From assembly GCA_026315105.1 (NCBI GenBank), contig CM048748.1, forward strand, positions 474,141,150 to 474,205,149: DNA of 64,000 nucleotides, in the 5' to 3' direction. Both the position numbers and the translations under genes were made by a program. Under the pieces are notes generated by a model, which saw only the letters and a list, made by a program, of their open reading frames with translations, made no database searches and was not told the DNA's origin. Below, piece by piece: positions 32,532 to 43,795 of this stretch (position 1 is the stretch's first letter; each line of letters opens with the position of its first letter). Origin of the DNA: Locusta migratoria. Taxonomy: Eukaryota > Arthropoda > Insecta > Orthoptera > Acrididae.

Positions 32532-33314
32532 TGATAGATTTGAAGCATTGAATTAAAATTTGTGGTGCGGCTGGGAATCGAACCCGGACCTCCATGCTTA
32601 CTAGGCAGACGTCTTAACCGTTAGACTACCACACCACTAATGATTAAGGCGCCTTGGAATAGTCTATGTACGATTTCCCTCCACAACACAAACCTTAATT
32701 CAGCTTCTTTGTTCCAAAGATAATTGCCACTACTGCCAAGGCTCTCCATGCAGCGGAATAGCACCTCAGCGATGGACATGGTGAAACAATCCTGTTATGG
32801 TGATATAAATATCAATTAATATGAATAAATAATCCCTGAGACGGATTTACGTCTCAAATATGTCAAAGACATTATTGATAGATGTGAAGCATTGAATTTG
32901 GAACAAAGAAGCTGAATTAAGGTTTGTGTTGTGGAGGGAAATCGTACATAGACTATTCCAAGGCGCCTTAATCATTAGTGGTGTGGTAGTCTAACGGTTT
33001 AGCCGGGCGCCGTGGCTCAGCGCGCCCAGTCAGGGGACTCAACGCCCTCTGTAATAAAAAAGCTGAGCCAACAACACACCGAACATCAACGAACAAATAC
33101 GAACAGCGTCCCCAATGAACAGAACTACCAATAGGACAAAAAAAAAAAAAAAACAAAAAAAAAAACGGTTAAGACGTCTGCCTAGTAAGCATGGAGGTCC
33201 GGGTTCGATTCCCGGCCGCACCACAAATTTTAGTTCAATGCTTCACATCTATCAATAATGTCTTTGACATATTTGAGACGTAAATCCGTCTCAGGGATTA
33301 TTTATTCATATTAA
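32532..33314. mobile_element. Palindromic SINE composite with 11-bp TSD
   Basis: Direct repeats TAATCTCATAT at 32521-32531 and 33315-33325 flank a unit whose left part (32532-32725) is the inverse of its right part (about 32899-33255). Another inverted pair joins 32811-32897 to 33238-33313. Each arm holds a tRNA-like module with a CTAGTAA anticodon-loop-like sequence and GGGTTCGATTCCC B box, then ACCACAAATTTTAGTTCAAT. The same head-and-tail pattern occurs at 53008-53165. The inverted structure could arise by twin priming during retrotransposition or by two insertions. Confidence 0.8.
33000..33163 (+). repeat. Poly(A)-tailed SINE inserted in the composite
   Basis: AGCCGGGCGCCGTGGCTCAG at its start, an A-rich tail at 33138-33165, and flanking AACGGTT repeats (32993-32999, 33164-33170) show a retroposed copy inside the tRNA-like module. 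The opening resembles the start of 7SL-derived Alu by chance or by shared pol III box constraints; no 7SL fold is claimed. Confidence 0.85.
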
Positions 33315-33325
33315 TAATCTCATAT

Positions 33326-34015
33326 GTTTATAAAGTTTTCTTTTACTAGTTGACATCTATATAGTGTCATTGACCACTGGTGCCAACATTATCTCCCAGG
33401 ACAGACGAGGCAAGTCGTAAAATTTTTCCATGTTTTTGAGTAGGCCTAGGTGTTTTCATGGGATGGTGGGAAGATTGTGTGTTTGGGCTGGGGGTTATGG
33501 TGTGCTAAATCTGTCTGTGGGCTAGGTCTGACAGATATTGCCTGTGTCTTGGTGCTTTAGTGAGACCTTCGGTGTAGTGGACAACGTACAGTTTTGTATA
33601 TACTTGAAAGGCAGTGACTTTGTAGTAATTTATGAACCACACTGACTTACATCTTGATTTAAGGCCACTTACTGTCTCCCAGATTTTGTCTGTGTTCTTA
33701 GTGTGATGTGTGTATTGGTAGTACCTACTGGCAGTGGCGATGGAAGCTAAAGGTGGTGGAACAACCAATTTGTTAAGCTAACAGTGACGTATTAGTTTCA
33801 CATATTGGATTTTAAGATAATCAAACAATGGAAATTCTTAAAGATATTGTTTGATTTTAACATGTTTTACCATAACCATAACATTGGTTTCACTAACTCA
33901 CAATCAAACTGTGGCCCTCCAATCTAACCTTGATTCTGGGCAATGCTAAAATTCAGCATGTCACCCCAAACAGTTTTTCAAATTTCATACTTTCTGACTA
34001 CCAATTGCTGTCATA
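33326..34015. other. Unannotated DNA upstream of the MULE remnant
   Basis: No gene is recognised. It may contain the 5' end of the MULE element, but I found no matching TIR. Confidence 0.4.
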
Positions 34016-35411
34016 CTAGTGGAGATGTTGCTAACAAATGCACCACAATCAAAGACAGTGCCACTCATTTTAGAATTCAGCTATAGATGCTGGTATTTTG
34101 TTTGTGGTTTCATTCGCGGTATAAATGTTTCAGGTAAAATAGCAGAGGGTGTGGCCTTCCAGAGGATTTTGGATGACGTGAGAGATGGTATACATTCAGA
34201 AGAAACAGATTGCATCTTCTCAGCCGGAAGAATCTACACAACATCAAAACGAGATTTCAAGTTGATCCGTTCATCAGTTCCACAGTAATGGTGACATTAG
34301 CATAAGCATTTTTTTGTCGATAAAATGGAAAAAAATTATACTTTTGCACAAGAAAGTTTTTGATCATGTGAAAGATTTAGGTAGTGATGATACTGTGATA
34401 GTAATGATGACAGATCTGTAATCGGAACTGCTTCAAAAAATTTGGTTCTGACATTATATGTGTAGATTATACTCATTGTACCAATGTGTACAAATTATTA
34501 TTAACAACACTGTTGGTAATTGATGAGTTTGACAGTGGTTTGCCTGTTGCTTTTTATGTATCTAATAAAGAGAACACAGAGGTGATGTTACAGTTTTTCA
34601 AGGCTGTCAGGCAAAAAGTAGGACTAATAGAACCAACCGTGTTTATGCCTGATGATAAAAGTGTGTTTCGATGTGCATGGGCGCGTGTAATGGGCTTGCC
34701 GAAACAATTTGTTGTGTGCATGGCATGTTGACAACAGTTGGAGGAACAACTTGAAGAAAGTGCGTGGTGGGATCCACAAGCAAGCCGAAGTGTACAAAGC
34801 GTTATATACACTGCTGGAAGAAACAGATGAAGAAAAGTTTGGTGAACTCTTAAAAAAGAGCTGCAAAATGATGGAGACACAAAGGCATTTGAAAATTATT
34901 TTACGAATAATTACGGATTCAGAGCTCAAAATTGGGCTTATTGTCATCGGCGAAGTTTGAACATAAATACAAATATGCATTTGGAAGCCTTTCACAGAGT
35001 GCTGAAATACTGTTGTCTTGATGGAAAGACGAATAATAGATTGGACAAGTTGCTTCTCATACTGATGAAATTTACTAGAGACAAACTGTTTGAAAGACTT
35101 GGGAAGATCTGCAAGGGTGGGCAATCTCACAGGACACGACAAATTCAAGAACGCCACAAAAAATCTAAAGCAATTGGAGAAGACCGGATTAGTACTGATG
35201 GTGATGGAAAGCAATTTCATATGCAGTCACAAACTGTAAGTGGAGTCACATACAAGGTTACATTAAAATCTGTGGAATGTAGTTTGAATTGTAGACTTTT
35301 GTGTAACACCTGTGGGATATGCATCCACAGTTTCTCATGCTGCTGCCCAGACAATTTGATTAATTTAAATATATGTATTCATATTAAAACGTTTTACTAT
35401 ATTCTTGAGTA
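34016..35411 (+). pseudogene. Mutator-like (MULE) transposase, broken
   Basis: Plus-strand blocks: IAEGVAFQRILDDVRDGIHS, a frameshifted stretch, KKFGSDIICVDYTHCTNVYK (first catalytic Asp), LLTTLLVIDEFDSGLPVAFY, EPTVFMPDDKSVFRCAWARV (second Asp region), HVDNSWRNNLKKVRGGIHKQ, then after more frameshifts NMHLEAFHRVLKYCCLDGKT (catalytic Glu in HLEAFHR). The tail has a Cys/His cluster (CRLLCNTCGICIHSFSCCC) like a SWIM zinc finger. The order matches MULE transposases of invertebrates, which mobilise DNA with about 9-bp duplications. At least three frameshifts and several stops make it non-functional. Confidence 0.82.
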
Positions 35412-35673
35412 ATTACAGTTTATTCTACCGATACTCATCTTTTCAACATCACGATGTATGGGGGTTCTGCTCGCTGCAACTTTATTCTCCTGGGGCGTCG
35501 TGGTAGAAATAAATACTCGATATGTACAATTTTTCACTTCTTCTTTAATTGGAAATCAAACTCCTCCACCAAAACATTACAAATTCAAAACATTTACAAA
35601 GCATTAGAACGGTAGTACTTCCATTTCAAAACACAGACTGACACAGCTTCCAGTGCACTTGACAAACGACTAA

Positions 35674-35860
35674 GCCGGACGCGGTGGCCGAGGGGACTAA
35701 GGCGCTACAGTCACGGTCTGCACGGCCACTACGGTCGGGGGTTCGAATCCCCCCTCGGGCATGGATATTTGTGCCGTCCTTAGTTGTAGGTAGTTCATAA
35801 GTAGTTTGTAAGTTTAGGGACTGATGACCCCGTAGTTGAGTCCCTTAAGCTTAACAAACA
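35674..35860 (+). repeat. tRNA-derived SINE with 12-bp TSD
   Basis: Member of the 9027-9225 family (GACGCGGTGGCCGAGGGGAC head, GGTTCGAATCC B box). Direct repeats ACAAACGACTAA at 35662-35673 and 35861-35872 flank it. Confidence 0.95.
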
Positions 35861-35872
35861 ACAAACGACTAA

Positions 35873-38800
35873 AACTCGAACTCCCCCACGCAAGGCGGTG
35901 AGGCAAATATATAACATCGGCAATAATGGCATTACATTACGCATTGTTCATAACAATTGAATATACTGATTTACAATTAACAAACATAACAGAAAAACAT
36001 TTCATGTGCACAAAATTAATCACAATAAAAAATGAAAACTATACATACAATAATTTTACAAGCCACATATCGTTTTAAGATTTAATCACGCTACTTTTTA
36101 TTTGACAACAAAGAATAATGATTAATATCAATTAATTTGTTAATGAGTACATCATACATGTTCCTAACATATACTGAACTATCAAATCTCATGGCCATTC
36201 ACAAAATATATTCAAAATCTCACGTCAGTCAATATATACAAAGAATTCAATATTGATAATTAATGTAATAGTCGAAATAACACAATTAGCTGGTCAACAC
36301 AACTTGTTTATGAGCCTAACATATATACAATGCTATTTATTTTCATTTCTTTATGTTTCACAAAAGTTTTTACCCTTCGTCTGTCTATTTATTGAATGAA
36401 TGTACAATGACAAAAGTATTGTTTATAGAATTATCTGGAAACGTCTTATACAAATCTCTTAATTAATGAAATCTATCACTTGTTTTAATCACAGTATCAC
36501 CGAGACACTGTCCTACACTGATTCCTAGGCTGGCTATTTCGTTTTTAAACTAACGTCACACGCAACATGTATCACTATTGAACCACACGATTCCGGGTCC
36601 GACACAGACGGTATCGTACGATAACATTGAGATGAGAGGGCCAGCAGTATCGTCACAATGTACATGCTGTGTCAACGAAATATGCAATATCCAAAGAGAG
36701 CGAATCAACTTCTATAGAGGAGGCCTCGACTATTTCTTCAGCTATGAAAGAACAAAATGACAGGGTGGAATCTGATTCTATGGGAACAGAGCTAAAGGCT
36801 ACGATAACAGCCCTGCTAAGCAAAGTAGATGCGATGGGCGTTGAAACCAAAGGGACAGTGGTGAAAGAGATCGATCGTTTGCTGTCGACCCTCGCCTAGA
36901 AGGCAAATGTTGCAGATGCACTGAAGCAATTAGTCAAGTGCTGGCTGTGCATGTTGGATTTGATCACACATATGCAAAGAGTTAACTTTGTATACCCTTC
37001 AGTTGTGTATCATGGTTTATAGGCCTACTGGGGAACTCGCCATGTAAAAAAATGAGTAACGCATCAAGCTTGGTACCTCTATGGTGATGTGGAAACCCAA
37101 GCATTGCCAATACAGAAAATAATTCACTGTGTGCTTGTTTTTATTCCTTTACCCTGTTACATATAGTAATTTAATTGAAATGTCTACCAGCTTTGACTAA
37201 AATATATGTCGACAAAGTGCTAATTTCTGTATGAGTGATTGTCCTTTCATTCGTAGCTATGTAATAAATGTGTGAGTTAAGGCTGCACTCAGAATTGTGA
37301 TTTGAGTCCTTCAGCTGAGTTTCTATTTGAACTTAGCTTGTACAAAACTGAGTAAGGTATTAAGCAAGATTTTTTAACTTCTCTGATTTCAATATTGCTT
37401 TGAACAGCAGCGCACAGGAAAAACTTCAAAATGTTTCCTTTTTTCAAAAATGAACACTGAACCATACATCTTCTAATACACCAACTGGTAAAGTAAAATG
37501 TGCACTCTCATACTTCGGTTTTATTAAAGTACTTTTGTCATATCAGGTTTGTTTCCTCCTTAGGTTTTGCAATGAAATATTACTTAAGTATATCTCCACA
37601 AAAGGTATGTTTTCCTATGCTTACATTGGCAGGAAATCATTTGGAATCTACCCCTGCCTGGTTGTTCTAACATCCATGAGAGCCTACGCCTTATAAGTTT
37701 AACTGCAGAGAACTTTGAATGAAGGTATCTTGAATGACTGCAACCAGTTGTCTTTTATACCAAATGTTTTTATTGTGTTTCTCCCATACCTGGTTTCGAT
37801 ATGCCTAGAATATCATCTTCAGATGGTGAACGGTTTTTTATATTACAGATGGTATGTAGTGGGATTTGTGCATAATTTGTGTTATCCATAAATCCATTGT
37901 CACAATTGGTAGCATTGTGCTGCTAGTGCCTTTCAGATTATATTGGTGTTACTATGCTCTGGTTACTCTTTAATTAAAAACCAAACAACCAATTATCCTT
38001 TGTTGCATTTTGAAAACCATCATGGGCTGTTTATTATGCAAAATGCCTTCAATACACCACACATACATAAGACTTTACTGGTCAGTTTCCTTGTTTGGCC
38101 AATTTTTAAATGTGTAAGAAAGGATCACAATTTAAAACCTACTTCATGCTATGTGGATGGACTTTTTGTAGTGTTACATGCCATTTTGCCACTACCTCAC
38201 ATATATTTGATGAAATTTCAGGATTGCAGCACTGATTTGCCAACTGCAGAGGAAGAGAAGTTGTAGTCTTTTCAGAAAAAATGTCACAAAGGAAGAACAG
38301 GACCACCACGTTCTACTATATTGAACTGTGGTCAGTTGAGCTTAAAAAGTAAAAAGTGGACCTCAGTCATTTCGCGGCAGACTGAGTGGAGCGTTTACCC
38401 ACCTTCTTTAGACAGATTTTACTGTGCAACACCTTAACTTCTGGAAGCGCTGTAACTAAACTCCCTTTAGTGTTTAAAGGGTTGAATGAATGATGTATTA
38501 TGCAATTTTTAATTTCTTATAGCATAAGACTTATTTTATGGAAGTGAATATACTAATCAAAAAGTTATAAAATGATGCAATTAAATAGATAAAAACTGAA
38601 ACATGGTCAATATCATGAAACACTTAGAACAAATAAAGGTTAGCTTTACTATAGTTAGGTATACTGTATAGAAGCTTCCTGAGCTGTTGATAGGCATGTA
38701 AAATAGACAATCACATTCACACAACTTAAATCGTTGCCCATGGCCTTCACCAGAAAAAGGACATAAACATTTACAAACACTGGGACATACCTTGGGCGCA

Positions 38801-39134
38801 CACGCCCACTATCTCTGACCATTAACTTACCGGCATCTTATAGCGAGTTAAATGAATCAACACTGACTGCCCTGTGGCTGCTGGCAGCCACAGGTGGCGG
38901 CTCTGCTGCACCTATGACGTCACTGTGGCAGCCAACGTTTTAAACAAGACAACAAATTGCGGTGGAGGATCTAAATTGTAATCTGTAAATCAGCAGCAAT
39001 GGTGTACTGGACTGTTACACAAAAAGTAATAACTAGAACATAGTAGCCCTTTGCAGATGCAAAATGTGAAGTTATGGTGATTGTAAGAGCTTGTACACTA
39101 ATGTTATTGATTTCATGTACTTTTTAATAGTGCC
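35873..39134. other. Mostly unannotated DNA with one shared repeat block
   Basis: About 37005-37160 repeats, inverted, the P-like element's 24525-24650 region (GGCCTACTGGGGAA, then GGTACCTCTATGGTGATGTG). A 76-codon plus-strand ORF at 36669-36899, Ser/Thr/Glu-rich, ends about 100 bp before it; I do not recognise it. A TACCTGGTTTCGATATGCC...CATCTTCAGATGG motif lies at 37790-37830. No other gene is seen. Confidence 0.5.
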
Positions 39135-39135
39135 T

Positions 39136-39900
39136 TGTTAGTTGTTGTGGTCTTCAGTCCGCAGGCTGGTTTGATGCAGCTCTCCACTCTACCCTGTCCT
39201 GTGCAAGTCTTTTCATCTGAGAATATGTTCGGTAACCCACATCCTATTGAATTTGCTTACTATATTCGTCCCTCGGTCTCCCTCTACGATTTTTACCCCA
39301 CACACTTCCTTCTAATGCTAAGTTGACAATTCCTTGATGTCTCAGAATGTGTCCAACCAATGTATCCCTTCTCTTAGTCAGGATATGCCAGAAACTCGTT
39401 TTTCCCCGATTCGGTTAAGCACTTCTTCAATAGTTACGTGATCTACCCATCTAATATTCATCATTCGTCTGTAGCACCACATTTCAAAAACTTCTATCAT
39501 CTTTTTATCTGAACCCCTTATCATCTACATTTCATTCCCATACAATGCTACACTCCAGATGAATGATTTCAGAAAGGCATTCCTAATATTTAAATTAATA
39601 TTGGATGTTAACAAGTTTCGTTTCTTTAGAAACGCTTTTCTTCCCATAGCCATTCTGGATTTTATATCTTCTTTACTTCGGCCATCAGAAGTTAACTTGC
39701 TACCCAAATAACAAAATTCATCAACTACTTTTATTGTCTCATTACCTAATCTAATTCCTTCAGCATCGCCCGATTTTCTGATATTCCATTCCATTACCTT
39801 TGTTTTACTCTTATTAATGTTCATCTTATATCTTCCTTTCAAGACACTGTCCATTCCATTCAATTGCTCTTCCAGATCACGTACGACTGCCATTTTTATA
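39136..39900 (-). pseudogene. LINE reverse transcriptase C-terminal end, 5'-truncated
   Basis: The minus strand from 39893 reads MAVVRDLEEQLNGMDSVLKG, RYKMNINKSKTKVMEWNIRK, RLGNETIKVVDEFCYLGSKL, SDGRSKEDIKSRMAMGRKAF and NIRNAFLKSFIWSVALYGNE, the C-terminal end of RTE/CR1-type LINE endonuclease-RT proteins. Beyond that point matches continue through frameshifts (INIRWVDHVTIEEVLNRI) to about 39140. The catalytic YADD box lies upstream and is missing, as expected for a 5'-truncated insertion. Confidence 0.85.
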
Positions 39901-40513
39901 TGCTGAAGCTAGTTCAGTATGTTTTTTTTATATTCCTGCACACAAAGCTAATGTTGAATGAGTATTTTCACTAATAAGAGTGGAGTGGACAGATAAAAAC
40001 AAACATCTTATCTTCTGTTGATCCAATCAAAGCTATTGCTTTTATGAAGTATATTAGAAAAATTAATAACAATAACAGTTGTATGGAATTTCTTTATTTT
40101 AAACAAGCTACATGTTTTGCACAATATTACTTCTCCATGCAAATATAACTCGCTGCTGTTGGTGATCACATTTGACATTGTGTTTGTCAGAATTTTCATG
40201 AGGGTAACTATAAATAGCATTTTAATTATACTTTAGCTGTTTTTTAATGACGTAATGCTCTACATTTTTGACAAATGTCCTACATTGTTTTACCATTATG
40301 TCCTACAATTCCATAAAATAATCTGGTAACCCTAGGCAAGTGACCTATTCATACCACTTACAGGGCTATAATTTTGCAAGGCTTCTCTTAATTACTACAC
40401 GTACAGCCTATAAAAATTTCTTCAAAAATGGCATTAGGCCACTTGACAGGGAATAACTGTACTGGATTGTTATATGTGTATAAATATTCATCCAAGCATG
40501 AGACTGTTTATAA

Positions 40514-40933
40514 TACAAGGGCTGGATAGAAGGTAATGACAATATTTTTCACTAAAATGACTTTATTGACAGTGGTACTTAACACCTTGAATACAGTCAC
40601 TCCACAGCTGCTGTCCAGGACGTTTCATGCCGTTGGTAATGGGTGATTCTGGAACATCTACTGTACTCGACCGTCATTGGTTCCTGTGATTATGATCTGT
40701 TTGGCAAAGTGAAAGCACCACTGTGAATGATTCGGTACAATACCAGATAAGTAATCCATGCCAAGGGCAGCCAGTATGGGAGATGAACAGAAATAGACAC
40801 GCAGATACCGCCTTTGGCAAGAGGTATAAATGATGGGAGCAATTATACTGGAAGTATGTAACTATAAGTACCTTTCTCAATAAAGTCATTTCATATGAAA
40901 ACAATATTTTTCAATTTTTATGCTCCCCTTGTA
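40514..40933. mobile_element. 420-bp mariner-like MITE
   Basis: TACAAGGGCTGGATAGAAGG at the left and, on the other strand, TACAAGGGGAGCATAAAAAT at the right open ~58-bp inverted repeats that both include AATAT and AATGACTTTATTGA. TA at each end fits the mariner target. No transposase is encoded inside. Confidence 0.82.
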
Positions 40934-41519
40934 TTTCTATTTTTTTGCAAAATTATGTAACATGTATTGTGCAAATTCTCAGTTGAATGTCACATTGCAA
41001 TTAATTCAGATGGTATACTGCTTTATATACCATAATCATGCATTGAGATGTATATTCCAGTTTTCTCTGAATGCTGTGGTATAATATCATGATTTTCGTA
41101 CACCTTGCTACACCACGTCCTTCCCCTAACTCTTTTAAGCTCATTTTATCTTACTTCTCTTGACCATACTGACTCACCTCACCATTACTCATGCACAATC
41201 CAACACATGCCCTTTCTCCTCAAAACATATAGTGTATCCCTGAAATCAGGTAAAAACATGTTTAGAAATCCAAGATATGAACCAAGACGTTTGTTCCATT
41301 CTGTGATGAAACAAGAAGTTATATAGGTAGTGGGAATGAATAGATACTCTCAGCTTCCACGTACCAGGAATATATACAGTGGCAAATCCATGATCTTGGT
41401 CTGAGGGGGGGGGGGGGTCAAGCTTATAGAAATTTGGGACTTTTCTAAGGGGGAATAAAGGAAACAAAACTCAAATTACGCTGCAGCCAACACATTAAGT
41501 AAGTTCTTTGAAGACAATC

Positions 41520-42247
41520 GTCGAATTATTATGAATGCTAAGCAGGAACGTATTGTGGTTCGAATTGCTACAGATATTAAGGTAGGTGATGAGGATCCTA
41601 AAATTACTATCGACAAACTGGTCTGGAAGATGCCGCACATCGAAGTCAGTGACGAATGTCGTTTGAAAATGTTTAAAATCTTAAACTCAGGGAGCTGCCT
41701 ACCTCTATCATTCCATTCATGGGATTTGTAAGAGTTCCCACTTCTACCAGTTACGAACAAGCAGTCTTGGCATGTAAGAATTTCTGTACAGCTGGAAACA
41801 CCTCGCTTCGTTATATTAGCGTTCCAAACTGGTAGACGTTGTAATTCAGAAGCTGAGTCAACCAAGTTCGATAACTGCAAGTTGGCTAACACAACTGTTT
41901 TCCTTAACTCAGAGCGTTTTCCATACGATAATCTTAATTTTGACTGGAGTAATAATGTCTACAGCCTGGCATATGACATGTGTACAAGATTCCGACCATC
42001 ATACTACCAGGATGTTAAAGAAGAAGGATGTGCACTCTCAATGGATCAATTTAAGGAATTATCCCCAATAACGATAATTCATTGCTCTCGACAGACTGAA
42101 TCGATTAAGACTGGTCCTGTTGATCTAAGGATTGAATTTGAAGCTTCAGAAAATTTCCCTCCAAATACAGCTGCATACGCCCTGATTCTACATGACAGAA
42201 TGATAAATTATAATCCTCTTACAGGTATTGTACATAGAGTGATCTAA
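41520..42247 (+). pseudogene. Polinton/Maverick-associated structural-type protein (tentative)
   Basis: The plus strand reads IVVRIATDIKVGDEDPKITI, DKLVWKMPHIEVSDECRLKM and FKILNSGSCLPLSFHSWDL, a stop, then EFPLLPVTNKQSWHVRIS and ETPRFVILAFQTGRR. The frame continues openly through KLANTTVFLNSERFPYDNLN, FDWSNNVYSLAYDMCTRFRP and NTAAYALILHDRMINYNPL to a stop at 42245. I recall this arrangement from multi-copy arthropod proteins found near polinton-like DNA polymerases, and a capsid (jelly-roll) role is possible but not shown. One internal stop separates the two parts. It converges on the polymerase pseudogene. Confidence 0.45.
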
Positions 42248-42754
42248 AAAAGAATAAAGCATTTTACAATTAGAGCTCAAAGTGTAAACATCATAGCAGA
42301 TGCTCAAGGTTTTCAGGAAGAGGAGAAACAATTTGTGTTTAAGAATGCTGCTTTCACAAACAGAGGATTTGTCTTAACAACATTCTGCACGAATGTTCAT
42401 TCACCAAAACCGTTTAGAGATTTACGTTGTACTAAGACACGTAACAGTCCTAGCTGGCTAATACAATTCTTTCATAATAAAGACTGGGCTGATGCTGGGA
42501 TTCCTTATGAAGATATGAAGACATCGCTTGCTGTTTTTGATGCTGAGGATACAATTGTGTATGAGAAAGAAGAGAAGATTTCATGGTTTCGTGATATTTT
42601 CGAGAAGGCTTCGATTCGAGATCTACATTCATATGGCTGTCCATCTCTCAAGCAATTGCATATAATGTATCAAGATCAAGAAAAAACTAATGTTGCTTTA
42701 AACAACGCAAAAATACTTTTAAGATTGATAATAAATAAAATGAATCTTTCTTGA
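42248..42754 (+). pseudogene. Unrecognised ORF next to the structural-type protein
   Basis: An open frame from about 42335 encodes 139 residues (NAAFTNRGFVLTTFCTNVHS, RDLRCTKTRNSPSWLIQFFH, EKASIRDLHSYGCPSLKQLH). The sequence has normal protein composition and is downstream of, and co-oriented with, the preceding gene, so it probably belongs to the same element. I do not recognise a domain. The extension back to 42248 is in frame after the previous stop, with no ATG until later. Confidence 0.4.
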
Positions 42755-43790
42755 AATAAAAAATTGATTTCTCTTTTTCTCCTTTATCCTATAACATTTA
42801 GTTTTTTCAAAGTATGGGTCAGGGTGTTGTAGAATTAAAAGAAACACCATTTGACTTTTACAAAGAGATTTATTGTTTCTCTATTGATTACATCAATATC
42901 TCATGCAAGAGGTAGAAAAACTATGAATTTATATAAAGCTAAAATTGTTTCAATAAGTACTATATATATATAATCACAGGGATTGTTACATGCAACATTC
43001 TGTGTATTACATTTATTCCTCATACAAGAATTGAGAAATTGTATATAAAGCAAAAAATATATATCGCAGGTTTTGTTACAATTTTTTTCACCCTTGCAAC
43101 ATGCTATGCAATACATCCAGTATATATATATATAAATATGATTCATTTTTAAGTACAGGAAAACGAGGTATAAAAACTGTATATACATCAAAATATTTTT
43201 TTAATTGTATGTCTCACAGGTATTTTTTAAAAACTTTTTTTTCTGCAGCATATGTAGTACATTATATATAAACAACAGTGAGTTACATTTTTCTTTAAGA
43301 AAAATATTATATATCTCACAGGTTTTTCTTGCAACGAATGTAGTAGTTTTTTTTCACATTCAACAGTTATCATGTGAACGATACATCTTCAAAGTTTTTC
43401 ATTACAGCAGATGCAGTACATTATACACACTTTTTCCCATTCGGTATTGAATTACCATGTGAGACATAACACTAAATTAAACAGGAAAAAACTTATGTGG
43501 TCCTTTTTGGTATAGCCGACAGCAGGGAAAAAACTTAACCTAGAACAAATTACCCTCCACATCTAGTGTGGGTGTGAAATAATGATTGCACCACCCTAAG
43601 CATATATACACATAAACATATAAGTAACACAAAAAATTCTCACAATCGGAGAATGATATGTACAGTCCATGAAATAATGATTACACCAATAATTTGCCAA
43701 GAAAATAAATAATTGCAATCGAATAATGACACATAGTATACGTGTGTGTGTCGGTGAAAAATAATGATTGCAAACCCCCCTCCCCATATT
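42755..43790. repeat. AT-rich imperfect repeats between convergent genes
   Basis: Between about 42860 and 43480 a loose unit recurs on both strands: TATATATCTCACAGGTTTTT, TTGCAACGAATGTAGTAG and CAGCATATGTAGTACATTAT. Spacing is irregular (about 60-120 bp). (TA)n stretches at 42961-42972 and 43121-43134 add to the low complexity. No gene is seen. Confidence 0.6.
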
Positions 43791-43795
43791 TACAA

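Noticed and set aside
33000..33060. Alu/7SL-like opening GCCGGGCGCCGTGGCTCA
   Set aside because: Similarity is limited to about 18 bases that overlap pol III box constraints; the rest is not 7SL-like, and contamination by primate DNA is not suggested by the flanks, which match a local duplication.
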